Counted from the stretch's first letter, positions 1 to 6,400 are shown. The stretch: DNA of 7,149 nucleotides from Anaerolineaceae bacterium (GCA_028714615.1 JAQTMA010000209.1:1-7149), one strand, 5' to 3'. The notes: generated from the letters alone by a model not told the origin. Translations and numbers: made by a program.

Positions 1-355
1 TGCCTGGGCTACAAGAACACTGGTCCGTCAGCCATTCCGTAGCCAATCATTGGGGGGTACGGTTCTAGGCTTCCTTGGCCTGCCGGGGAACTGGGAGACA
101 AGACCGAAGGAGGTCTATTCATACTGGAGGACCAGATCGGTCCGCAAGGTGGGAGGAGGGTAGTAACAAGTTTGTGGCGACTCTGCGTAGCGCCCCTTGT
201 GGGTGTCGTTCATTCCTCCGCACTGGTAGTGAAGACAAGCGACCAGACGATCGGACCGCAGGGGAATCCGAAGATCGGGACTCATGGTCTACAGGAACTC
301 CGTACTTGTTGAGCAGCGATAATCATGCATGGGTAGTGCGCGGGATATGGCGGAA

Positions 356-382
356 GAATAGCCAACCAGAAGCCGGCTATTC
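356..382 (+). repeat. Perfect 8-bp inverted repeat (hairpin)
   Basis: GAATAGCC (356-363) and GGCTATTC (375-382) are exact reverse complements separated by 11 nt. The next hairpin (385-414) begins two bases later. No T-run follows, so this is not an intrinsic terminator. It is best read as a stem near the 3' end of the putative structured RNA or as a subterminal hairpin of a mobile element. Confidence 0.6.
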
Positions 383-384
383 CA

Positions 385-414
385 GGCGCCCACACCGAGG
401 GTGGCTGAGGCGTC
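385..414 (+). repeat. 6-bp hairpin with inner CACC/GGTG stem
   Basis: GGCGCC (385-390) pairs with GGCGTC (409-414) through five Watson-Crick pairs and one G-U. Inside it, CACC (393-396) pairs with GGTG (400-403) around a GAG loop. It ends 17 bases before the extended -10 element of the TPR operon. It lacks a downstream T-tract, so a terminator role is not supported. Confidence 0.5.
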
Positions 415-431
415 TAGTGCAGCGAATCTTG

Positions 432-440
432 TGGTAAGAT
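432..440 (+). promoter_or_regulatory. Extended -10 promoter element for the TPR operon
   Basis: TGGTAAGAT fits an extended -10 element (TGn followed by TAAGAT, one mismatch from TATAAT). No good -35 box lies 16-18 bp upstream, which is tolerated by extended -10 promoters. Transcription would start near base 447, on the first ATG of the TPR gene. The message would then be leaderless from 447, or carry a leader of about 27 nt for the alternative start at 474. Confidence 0.5.
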
Positions 441-446
441 GACATT

Positions 447-1742
447 ATGTATCTGCGAGGGAGTAAATGGTCGATGACCCGCAAACGCAGGCGCATCAAT
501 CCTCTGCGCCTGGCGATTCTGATCATCCTGGTCGCAGCAGCCATCTACATTGACCGGGTGGTCGTCCCGGTCACACCGCCCCTCTTTATCCCCACCCCGA
601 CTGCGACGCGAGCCCCGGCCGCCTATGTGGCCGACGCCGAAGAGTTCCTCAAGAAGGGTAAGGTCAATCAGGCCATTGAATCCTATAAACAGGCCGTCCA
701 CAGCAACCCTGAGGATGTTTCTGTATATCTGGCGCTTGCCCGCTTACAGATCTATACCCGCGATTATAAGAATGCCCTGGAAAATGCCGAAAATGCCCTG
801 GTAATCTCTCCCAACAATTCTATGGCCGAAGCCACCCGAGGCTGGGCTTTGTTCTTCAATGACGATAATGTCAAGGCGGAAGTAGCCCTGCGTTCGGCGA
901 TCGAGCTGGATCCGAACAATGCCCTGGCGCACGCTTTCCTTGCGGAAGTGATCGGGTTCCAGGTGGCCAATGGGGATACCCGTGTGGGGGGGATGGATGA
1001 GGCTATCAGCGAATCGCGCCTGGCGCTCGACCTGGACAGCACCTCCATGGAAACTCACCGCGCCCGCGGATACGTATACGAGTGGACCCAAAATTACGAT
1101 GAGGCCATTCGTGAATTCGAGCAGGCCATTGCAATTAATAAGAATATTGCCGACCTGCATATGGAGTTGGGGATCAACTACTTCAATAAAGGCTCCAAAG
1201 ATGGCAATCCCGATCTGGTGATCAAGGCTACCGATGAATTCAATAAAGCCATCCCTCTCATTCCCACGGATCCACTGCCTTATATTTACCTGGCGCGTAC
1301 GTATGCCAACCTGGGTGAGTATGCCAAGGCCTGGCAGTTTGCCGCGGATGCCGTGAAAAACGATCCTACCAACCCGTACCTGCATGGGTACCTGGGGGTG
1401 TATTACCGCAAAGACAACCAATTGGATAAAGCCATCCCCGAACTCAGGCTGGCGATCCGGGGTGGGGCGACCGCAGATGGTACTGAAGTAAAAGGGCTAC
1501 CCCTTTCAAACGACGTCCGAGTGCTCACGTACTATTGGGGATATGGCCTGGCGCTTTCCAAACAAGGTGAGTGCGGCGAGGCGATCGGCATCGCAACGCT
1601 GATGCGCCAGGCCATGCCGGATGACCCCACCAACCTGGATAACACCCAAATCATGCTGGATACCTGCCAGCCAGGCTCGGAAGGTACGCTCGCCCCCACG
1701 ACGGGAAGCCCTGCCTCGACAAAAACGCCCACTCCAAAATGA
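447..1742 (+). CDS. Membrane-anchored tetratricopeptide-repeat (TPR) protein, first of a tandem pair
   Basis: The 431-residue product has a basic N-terminus (TRKRRR, residues 11-16), one hydrophobic segment at about 20-40, and a short Pro/Thr-rich linker (about 44-58). Helical TPR units follow at about 59-88, 93-122, 127-156, 204-233, 278-307 and 311-338. The C-terminus is a Thr/Pro/Ser-rich tail. The topology suggests a signal anchor with the repeats outside the cytoplasm. TPRs bind proteins; no catalytic motif is visible and the partner is unknown. Cys376 and Cys407 match two cysteines in the next gene with the same spacing, so a disulfide is plausible. Start choice: ATG 447 sits at the predicted transcription start, while in-frame ATG 474 has a GAGGGAG ribosome-site-like stretch (457-463) ten bases upstream and gives a conventional MTRKRRR start. 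Both are credible. The stop overlaps the next start by 4 nt. Confidence 0.9.
   Translation: MYLRGSKWSMTRKRRRINPLRLAILIILVAAAIYIDRVVVPVTPPLFIPTPTATRAPAAYVADAEEFLKKGKVNQAIESYKQAVHSNPEDVSVYLALARLQIYTRDYKNALENAENALVISPNNSMAEATRGWALFFNDDNVKAEVALRSAIELDPNNALAHAFLAEVIGFQVANGDTRVGGMDEAISESRLALDLDSTSMETHRARGYVYEWTQNYDEAIREFEQAIAINKNIADLHMELGINYFNKGSKDGNPDLVIKATDEFNKAIPLIPTDPLPYIYLARTYANLGEYAKAWQFAADAVKNDPTNPYLHGYLGVYYRKDNQLDKAIPELRLAIRGGATADGTEVKGLPLSNDVRVLTYYWGYGLALSKQGECGEAIGIATLMRQAMPDDPTNLDNTQIMLDTCQPGSEGTLAPTTGSPASTKTPTPK
457..463 (+). promoter_or_regulatory. Possible ribosome binding site for alternative start at 474
   Basis: GAGGGAG lies inside the longer reading frame, ten bases before the in-frame ATG at 474. 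If functional, the TPR protein loses its first nine residues and begins MTRKRRR. It matters only for choosing between the 447 and 474 starts. Confidence 0.35.
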
Positions 1743-3178
1743 ACCTGACCGATAAACGACCGACCTTCCGGCGGGTAAAATCGCGCTCCAACCCATACCG
1801 CATCTTGCTCTGGGTAGGATTGATCCTGGTAGCCTATATGGTCTACCGCGGCGTTGACCAGGGCGCGATCAAGCGACCTTTCGATCCGACCTCCACACCC
1901 ACCCGCACGATTCTCTCGTTTGAACAAGAAGGCGATACTTTTTTTCAAATCGGCAACCTGGAAGCGGCTATCCAGGCGTATAAAGACGCGACGCAAAACA
2001 ACCCGGACAGCGCCGAGCTGTGGATCAAGCTGGCGCGCATCCAGACCTACTCCTCCATTTCGTTAACCACAGACGACGAAATCTTAAAACGGCGGCAAGA
2101 AGCATTGGCCTCCATCGATAAGGCCATCCAGCTCGCTCCGGAGCGCAGCGATGCTTATGCCGTACGCGCTTTTGTTCTGGATTGGTTAGCATCCAGCTCG
2201 CTGGTGATGGCTAATGAAGAGCAGAGCAAGCAGTATTTAAACGATGGCGAAGCCGCGGCTACGCGCGCTTTGCAACTCGACGAGCAAAATGTCCAGGCTA
2301 TGGCTTACAAGGCAGAGATCCTGGTGGACCAGCAGAAGTGGCTGCAGGCGCAGCAAACCATCGACCAGGCCTTACCGCGGGGCGCAGATGATATGGACGT
2401 GCATCGCATCAACGCCTACGTGCTCTCATCCGTCCAGGAGTATCTGCCCTCCATCGAAGAATACAAACGGGCTTCCGAGCTGGCTCCGAAACTGACCTTC
2501 CTGTACATCGAAATCGGCAAGATTTACCGGTACCTAGCTACTTCCGGAGATGCGGCACAATCGAAACAGCGCTTTAATGAAGCCTTTGATTATTTCACAA
2601 AGGCAGTCGATATCAACAACCAGTTGGGCTTGCGCGACCCGATCCCATACCTGGCTATCGCGAAAACGTACATGCAACGAGGAGATGGGGGAGATTTTTT
2701 GGTTGCGGTCCGGAATGTCAAGAAAGCATTGCAGTTGAATCCCGGCTCATCCGATGTTTACGCCCAGTTGGGGCTCACTTACCACCGCGCGCGTAACTAT
2801 GAGGGCGCCATCGATGCCTTCAAATGCGCTCTGGAGGGCTGTACTCCTCAAGAGAGCTGTAAGGTGCGTGGAGATTGCCAGGACGCGACCCGCCAGTTGA
2901 CCATCGCAGGGCTGCCCCTGACAGGCAACACCCAGGTGTATTACTATACCTATGGATCGGTGCTGGCAGCTCTCTCCAAACCGACCAACAGCAATTGCGA
3001 GGCGGCTGCCCGCATCTTCGCAAAGCTCCGCCAGGCTTATGGATCTGATGCTTTTGTGATGAGCTTTGTCAATTCCGGCGAAGCGATCTGCGCGTACGTA
3101 CCGGAACCGACCGGTACGCCGGTGAAATCGGCAACATCCGCGAAACCCATTCAGCAAAGGGTGACTTCCACACCGTAG
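1739..3178 (+). CDS. Membrane-anchored TPR protein, second of a tandem pair, with an extra cysteine-rich insert
   Basis: The 479-residue product has the same plan as its upstream neighbour: basic N-terminus, one membrane segment at about 20-37, a short Thr/Pro linker (about 49-58), TPR-like helices from about 59 to 362, and a Thr/Pro/Ser-rich tail. Clear TPR units lie near 59-88, 222-250 and 339-364. The C-terminal segment aligns with the upstream protein: GLPL at 391-394 (350-353 upstream), then Cys420 and Cys451, 31 residues apart as in the neighbour (376 and 407). Unlike the neighbour it also has Cys363, 368, 374 and 380 just before GLPL. The ATG overlaps the upstream TGA as ATGA, and no Shine-Dalgarno sequence is visible, so translation probably depends on reinitiation after the first gene. 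The role is probably protein-protein scaffolding outside the membrane; the substrate is unknown. Confidence 0.9.
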   Translation: MNLTDKRPTFRRVKSRSNPYRILLWVGLILVAYMVYRGVDQGAIKRPFDPTSTPTRTILSFEQEGDTFFQIGNLEAAIQAYKDATQNNPDSAELWIKLARIQTYSSISLTTDDEILKRRQEALASIDKAIQLAPERSDAYAVRAFVLDWLASSSLVMANEEQSKQYLNDGEAAATRALQLDEQNVQAMAYKAEILVDQQKWLQAQQTIDQALPRGADDMDVHRINAYVLSSVQEYLPSIEEYKRASELAPKLTFLYIEIGKIYRYLATSGDAAQSKQRFNEAFDYFTKAVDINNQLGLRDPIPYLAIAKTYMQRGDGGDFLVAVRNVKKALQLNPGSSDVYAQLGLTYHRARNYEGAIDAFKCALEGCTPQESCKVRGDCQDATRQLTIAGLPLTGNTQVYYYTYGSVLAALSKPTNSNCEAAARIFAKLRQAYGSDAFVMSFVNSGEAICAYVPEPTGTPVKSATSAKPIQQRVTSTP

Positions 3179-3214
3179 AGACGCCCGGGGGCCTTCTACG
3201 AAATTGCGGATATC

Positions 3215-3233
3215 AGAATTTTATTAGAATTCT
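3215..3233 (+). repeat. AT-rich inverted repeat upstream of the groES promoter
   Basis: AGAATT (3215-3220) and AATTCT (3228-3233) are reverse complements around a 7-nt loop, ending 10 bp before the -35 box. AGAATT also recurs directly at 3226-3231. The AT-rich tract could act as an UP element for the groESL promoter. A weak terminator for the TPR operon is less likely, because the stem has no GC and only a short T-run follows. Confidence 0.35.
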
Positions 3234-3243
3234 ACGTTTTCTC

Positions 3244-3272
3244 TTGACTTCTATCCCAAAGGCAGTTATGAT
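3244..3272 (+). promoter_or_regulatory. Sigma-70-type promoter of groESL
   Basis: The -35 box TTGACT (3244-3249) and the -10 box TATGAT (3267-3272) are 17 bp apart, each one base from consensus. Transcription would start about 3279-3280, just before the CIRCE operator, so bound HrcA would block initiation or early elongation. Confidence 0.88.
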
Positions 3273-3281
3273 TACATTCGG

Positions 3282-3308
3282 TTAGCACTCATACCCCATG
3301 AGTGCTAA
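3282..3308 (+). promoter_or_regulatory. CIRCE operator (HrcA binding site)
   Basis: TTAGCACTC (3282-3290), a 9-bp spacer, and GAGTGCTAA (3300-3308) form the canonical CIRCE inverted repeat with perfect arms. CIRCE is the operator of the heat-shock repressor HrcA, whose own folding depends on GroEL in characterised bacteria. It lies at the start of the transcript, 46 bases before the groES ATG. hrcA itself is not in the window. Confidence 0.97.
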
Positions 3309-3343
3309 ACCAGAACGAAAAATCCCGGTTAACAGACCTGCAT

Positions 3344-3349
3344 AGGAGG
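3344..3349 (+). promoter_or_regulatory. Ribosome binding site of groES, deciding the start
   Basis: AGGAGG lies five bases before ATG 3355 and eleven before the second in-frame ATG at 3361. The spacing favours 3355 as the groES start, although 3361 gives the more usual-looking MSLKPL N-terminus. Confidence 0.8.
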
Positions 3350-3354
3350 TTCGT

Positions 3355-3648
3355 ATGGCAATGTCTCTGAAACCCTTAGGAAACCGCGTGGTGGTTGAAC
3401 CCTTGGAACAAGATGAGGTCACCCCAGGCGGTATTGTTCTCCCTGAAACTGCAAAAGAAAAACCCCAGAAAGGCAAAGTGATCGCCGTTGGCCCTGGCGA
3501 CCGCGATGATGAAGGCAAGCGCATCCTGATGGATGTCGCCGTCGGTCAGACCGTATTGTTTGCAAAGTATGCTGGCACCGAGATCAAGCTGGATGGCAAG
3601 AAGCTGCTCATCCTGCGTGAGACCGACCTTCTAGCAATCGTCGATTAA
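3355..3648 (+). CDS. groES: Co-chaperonin GroES (Hsp10)
   Basis: The 97-residue product has the normal GroES length. GroES forms a heptameric lid that caps the GroEL folding chamber during the ATP cycle in the cytoplasm. The N-terminal strand [11 protein letters not shown] (residues 6-16) is typical. The mobile loop that binds GroEL lies at about 19-36 and carries the GGIVLP hydrophobic contact. The central GKVIAVGPG and the C-terminal [19 protein letters not shown] segments complete the family pattern. The gene is first in a two-gene operon behind a strong promoter and CIRCE, 31 bp before groEL. Identification is secure. Confidence 0.98.
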   Translation: MAMSLKPLGNRVVVEPLEQDEVTPGGIVLPETAKEKPQKGKVIAVGPGDRDDEGKRILMDVAVGQTVLFAKYAGTEIKLDGKKLLILRETDLLAIVD

Positions 3649-3664
3649 CGAAACTTATCCATCC

Positions 3665-3669
3665 GGAGG
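3665..3669 (+). promoter_or_regulatory. Ribosome binding site of groEL
   Basis: GGAGG in the 31-bp groES-groEL gap lies ten bases before the groEL ATG at 3680. It gives groEL its own initiation signal rather than relying on coupling to groES. Confidence 0.75.
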
Positions 3670-3679
3670 AAATTCTCAT

Positions 3680-5311
3680 ATGGCAGCAAAAGATCTTGTT
3701 TTCGGTGAAGAAGCACGCCGTAAACTTAAGGCAGGCATTGACGTTGTTGCGAACGCCGTAGCAACCACCCTGGGCCCCAAAGGCCGCAACGTAGCCCTGG
3801 ACCGCAAGTTTGGCTCCCCGACTGTCACCCACGATGGCGTCACTGTGGCGAAAGAAGTTGAGCTACAGGACCCGTTCGAAAACATGGGCGCCCAACTACT
3901 CAAGGAAGCAGCGACCAAGACCAATGACATCGCCGGTGACGGCACCACCACCTCGACGGTACTGGCGCATGCTATCGTCAGCGAAGGCCTGAAGAACCTG
4001 GCCGCAGGCGCTAACCCCATGCTGCTCAAGCACGGGATCGAAACAGCCTCCAAAGCGGTCGCTAAGGCGATCAGCGATCAGGCCATCGAAGTCACCACCA
4101 AAGAAGAAATTGCGAATGTGGCGACCATCTCCGCTCAGGACCGGAACATCGGCAATTTGATTGCTGAGGTTATGGACAAAGTGGGCAAAGACGGCGTCAT
4201 CACCGTTGAAGAATCCAAAGGCCTCGAGTTCGAGACCGAATACGTAGAAGGTATGCAGTTCGACCGTGGTTACATCTCGGCATATTTCATTACCGACCCC
4301 GAGCATATGGAAGCCAGCATTCCTGAGCCCTATATTCTCGTTCACGATAAGAAAATCTCTGCCGCCACCGATATCGTCCCGATTCTGGAGAAGCTCGTCC
4401 AGGTTGGCAAGCGTGATCTGGTGATCATTGCCGAAGATATCGACGGGGAAGCCCTGGCTACCCTGGTTTTGAATAAACTGCGCGGTATGTTGAATGTCGT
4501 CGCCGTAAAGGCGCCCGGCTTTGGTGACCGCCGCACGGCGATGCTGCAGGATATTGGAACCCTGACCGGCGCTACCGTCATTTCCGAGGTAACCGGCCGC
4601 AAGCTCGAAAGCACCACAATGGCTGACCTGGGCCATGCCGAGAAGGTCGTTGTGACCAAAGACGATACCACCATCGTTGGCGGCAAGGGCGAACCGGCTG
4701 AAATCAAAGGTCGCATCGATCAGATCCGGGTCGAGATCGACAAGACCACCAGTGATTACGACCGTGAGAAGCTACAGGAACGCCTGGCCAAGCTTTCCGG
4801 CGGAGTCGCCATCATCCGCGTAGGCGCTGCAACCGAGACCGAGCTGAAAGAAAAGAAGCATCGAGTTGAAGATGCGCTATCCGCTACTCGGGCTGCCGTC
4901 GAAGAAGGCATCGTTCCCGGCGGCGGCGTCGCGCTGATCAACGCGCAGGCTGCGTTAGCGAACCTCAAGATGGAAAACGACGACGAGCAGATCGGCATCA
5001 ACATCGTCCGCAAGGCGCTGGAAGTTCCCATGAAGAAGATTTCTGAGAACGCCGGCATGGACGGTATGGTCGTGGTGCAGAATGTGCGCGAGCGCAATAA
5101 GAAGGAAAAATCCAGTCGTTTCGGCTACGATGTGATCAGCGAGCAGTACGTGGATATGGTCAAAGCCGGTGTTATCGATCCGGCCAAGGTCACCCGCGGT
5201 GCGTTGGAAAATGCCGCCTCAATCGCGGCTATGATCCTGACCACCGAAGCCCTGATTACCGACGTCCCCGAAAAGGAAAAGCCGGCTCCCATGCCGCAAC
5301 CGGAATACTAA
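3680..5311 (+). CDS. groEL: Chaperonin GroEL (Hsp60)
   Basis: The 543-residue product folds cytoplasmic proteins with GroES in a double-heptamer, ATP-driven chamber. Nucleotide-site residues are in their standard places: LGPKGRN (31-37), Asp52, GDGTTT (86-91, with Asp87) and the catalytic Asp398 in VEDAL. The family signature [12 protein letters not shown] lies at 405-416. The apical domain (about 190-375) is intact, including YISAYF (198-203) and the KAPGFGDRR segment (277-285). The C-terminus is unusual: it ends in a short Pro-rich tail ([11 protein letters not shown]) with no Gly-Gly-Met repeats. The gene shares the groES promoter and CIRCE and is followed by a strong terminator, so this is a closed bicistronic heat-shock operon. 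Nothing suggests inactivation. Confidence 0.98.
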   Translation: MAAKDLVFGEEARRKLKAGIDVVANAVATTLGPKGRNVALDRKFGSPTVTHDGVTVAKEVELQDPFENMGAQLLKEAATKTNDIAGDGTTTSTVLAHAIVSEGLKNLAAGANPMLLKHGIETASKAVAKAISDQAIEVTTKEEIANVATISAQDRNIGNLIAEVMDKVGKDGVITVEESKGLEFETEYVEGMQFDRGYISAYFITDPEHMEASIPEPYILVHDKKISAATDIVPILEKLVQVGKRDLVIIAEDIDGEALATLVLNKLRGMLNVVAVKAPGFGDRRTAMLQDIGTLTGATVISEVTGRKLESTTMADLGHAEKVVVTKDDTTIVGGKGEPAEIKGRIDQIRVEIDKTTSDYDREKLQERLAKLSGGVAIIRVGAATETELKEKKHRVEDALSATRAAVEEGIVPGGGVALINAQAALANLKMENDDEQIGINIVRKALEVPMKKISENAGMDGMVVVQNVRERNKKEKSSRFGYDVISEQYVDMVKAGVIDPAKVTRGALENAASIAAMILTTEALITDVPEKEKPAPMPQPEY

Positions 5312-5335
5312 GTCGAGATAGTGCACGGAAATAAC

Positions 5336-5370
5336 AATAGAGCCAGGTTGCCTGGCTCTATTCTTTTTTA
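5336..5370 (+). terminator. Rho-independent terminator of groESL
   Basis: AATAGAGCCAGG (5336-5347) and CCTGGCTCTATT (5351-5362) form a perfect 12-bp stem with a TTG loop, followed by a run of six T (5364-5369). It lies 24 bases after the groEL stop and separates this operon from the PPIase gene. Confidence 0.95.
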
Positions 5371-5428
5371 TCGGGTGGATGCATTCATTTCACGAATTCG
5401 GAAAGCTACAATCTGTTTGCGATGCGGG

Positions 5429-5434
5429 TATAAT
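5429..5434 (+). promoter_or_regulatory. -10 element of the PPIase gene (leaderless promoter)
   Basis: A perfect TATAAT ends seven bases before ATG 5442, so the predicted transcription start falls on or next to the start codon. No Shine-Dalgarno sequence is present in the short interval and no clear -35 box is seen. The placement just after the groEL terminator supports a new transcription unit. Confidence 0.6.
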
Positions 5435-5441
5435 CACCCTG

Positions 5442-6368
5442 ATGTTCCCCAAACCATCCACATTGCGTTTCATCCTATTCCTCACCGTCGGGTTCTCGGC
5501 GCTATTTTGGGCTGGCTGCTCGGGCGCTCCTCCAACAAGCAGCCCAACCGGTACCACTGCGCTCCCAACCGCGGTGCTGGTCAGCGCCACACCTCCACTG
5601 CCCACACCCACTCATGAGCCGGCGGCGGCCATAGTTGATGGGCAAGACATCAGCCTGGCAGATTATGCCGCCGAGCTCTCCCGTTACCAGGCTGCGCAAA
5701 CAGCGCTCAAAGCTACCCCGCCTCCGGATGCGGGCAGGCAGGCTGTCTTGGATATGCTCGTGGACCGGATGCTGCTGGCGCAAGCTGCAACGGAGGCGGG
5801 CTTTCAGGTTGACGACGCGGCGATACAGGCGCGTGAAGGGCAGATGGCTACCCAATTGGGTGGAGAAAAAGCCCTCAGCGACTGGGAGGCGGCGCATGAC
5901 TATACGGCCGATAGCTTCCGTGCGGCGCTGAAGCTTGAAGCAGCCGCAGCGTACGAACGCGATCAAATTGCCGCCCAGGTCCCTTCTGTGGCAGAACAGG
6001 TTCACGTCCGCCAGATCCTGGTGGCAGACGAAGCAGCGGTTCAAAAAGTTCAGGAGCGCTTGAGATCAGGCACGGAATTTGCAACGTTAGCCTCTACGTA
6101 TGATCCGATCACAGGTGGCGATCTGGGGTGGTTCCCGAAAGGGTATTTACCGGATGCAAAGATCGAAGAGGCTGCTTTTGCACTCAAGCCGGGAGAGGTC
6201 AGCCCGGTCATCCAGAACGGAGCCGGGTTTCACCTCATCCAATTGATCGAGCTCGACCCGCAACGCCTGCTCAATTCCGACCAACGCCTGGCGCTTCAAC
6301 AAAAAGCAATTGAGAACTGGTTGGTCGACCGGCGAGCCCAACATCGGATCGAGATCCTGATCCCATAA
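5442..6368 (+). CDS. Parvulin-type peptidyl-prolyl cis-trans isomerase, SurA/PrsA-like lipoprotein
   Basis: From ATG 5442 the product has 308 residues. The first 26 form a lipoprotein signal: Lys/Arg N-region, hydrophobic core and a WAGC lipobox (Cys26), with Trp at -3 instead of the usual Leu. A Pro/Thr/Ser linker follows (about 29-60), then a SurA_N-like helical region (about 61-180) and a parvulin domain (about 186-270). Parvulin landmarks include VHVRQILV (187-194), GGDLGWFPKG (225-234), the FALKPGEVS segment and GFHLIQL (262-268). Parvulins catalyse prolyl isomerisation; lipoprotein members such as PrsA help secreted proteins fold at the outer face of the membrane. An upstream in-frame ATG at 5379 would add 21 residues but break the signal peptide, have no ribosome site and lie before the TATAAT box. 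The next gene follows after 44 bp. Confidence 0.9.
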   Translation: MFPKPSTLRFILFLTVGFSALFWAGCSGAPPTSSPTGTTALPTAVLVSATPPLPTPTHEPAAAIVDGQDISLADYAAELSRYQAAQTALKATPPPDAGRQAVLDMLVDRMLLAQAATEAGFQVDDAAIQAREGQMATQLGGEKALSDWEAAHDYTADSFRAALKLEAAAAYERDQIAAQVPSVAEQVHVRQILVADEAAVQKVQERLRSGTEFATLASTYDPITGGDLGWFPKGYLPDAKIEEAAFALKPGEVSPVIQNGAGFHLIQLIELDPQRLLNSDQRLALQQKAIENWLVDRRAQHRIEILIP

Positions 6369-6400
6369 TGGATCTATAAAGCCAACGTCATTGCTCGTGC

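Larger units (their letters stand above)
1..415 (+). ncRNA. Candidate structured non-coding RNA (left end may lie outside the window)
   Basis: No convincing protein is encoded here, but the + strand folds into successive hairpins visible by eye. GGCTAC 7-12 pairs with GTAGCC 39-44. AGACC 101-105 pairs with GGTCT 112-116. GGACC 129-133 pairs with GGTCC 139-143. A long nested hairpin spans 152-219 (152-157/214-219, 166-170/196-200, 176-179/191-194). A second spans 241-289 (241-245/285-289, 248-252/273-277, 253-255/267-269). GAATAGCC 356-363 pairs with GGCTATTC 375-382, and GGCGCC 385-390 pairs with GGCGTC 409-414 with one G-U. I see no hallmark of RNase P RNA, tmRNA, SRP RNA, rRNA or tRNA. It could be a stand-alone HEARO/omega-like RNA, another ribozyme or intron fragment, or a leader RNA. 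The strand is inferred from the downstream genes, because inverted repeats alone do not fix it. Confidence 0.45.

Noticed and set aside
1..42. Short frame-1 peptide end (…SAIP stop) as the tail of an upstream gene
   Set aside because: Only 13 codons, and the same bases form a hairpin (7-12 with 39-44). It cannot be supported as coding without upstream sequence.
55..66. GTACGGTTC-like stretch resembling group II intron domain V, with a GTGCG intron-start-like motif at 336-340
   Set aside because: The matching 5' strand and GAAA-type tetraloop of domain V are absent, and the GTGCG lies downstream rather than upstream of it. No reverse transcriptase gene is present.
396..412. T-box-like sequence (AGGGTGG) suggesting a T-box riboswitch
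   Set aside because: The consensus AGGGTGGnACCGCG is not completed (CTGAGGCG follows), no terminator with a T-tract is present, and the downstream TPR gene is not an amino-acid or tRNA-synthetase gene.
75..437. Open frame of 120 codons on the + strand
   Set aside because: No ribosome site, no recognisable domain, Arg/Gly/Ser-heavy composition unlike the neighbouring genes, and other forward frames are also unusually open. The strong inverted repeats explain the region better as RNA.
744..1421. Long minus-strand open frame opposite the first TPR gene
   Set aside because: It is the antisense shadow of a gene with clear TPR repeats and has no ribosome site or recognisable domain.
3183..3192. 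GCCC/GGGC repeat after the second TPR gene as a terminator
   Set aside because: Only four base pairs with a two-base loop and no following T-run. No convincing terminator for the TPR operon is visible.
3896..4636. Long minus-strand open frame opposite groEL
   Set aside because: It is an antisense shadow created by the codon usage of groEL, which is unmistakable on the + strand.
5379..5441. Longer N-terminus for the PPIase from ATG 5379
   Set aside because: It would start upstream of the TATAAT box, has no ribosome site, and would put 21 polar residues ahead of an otherwise standard lipoprotein signal peptide.
6375..6380. TATAAA as a separate promoter for the last gene
   Set aside because: No -35 partner was found, and the 44-bp gap with a good ribosome site fits co-transcription with the PPIase gene.
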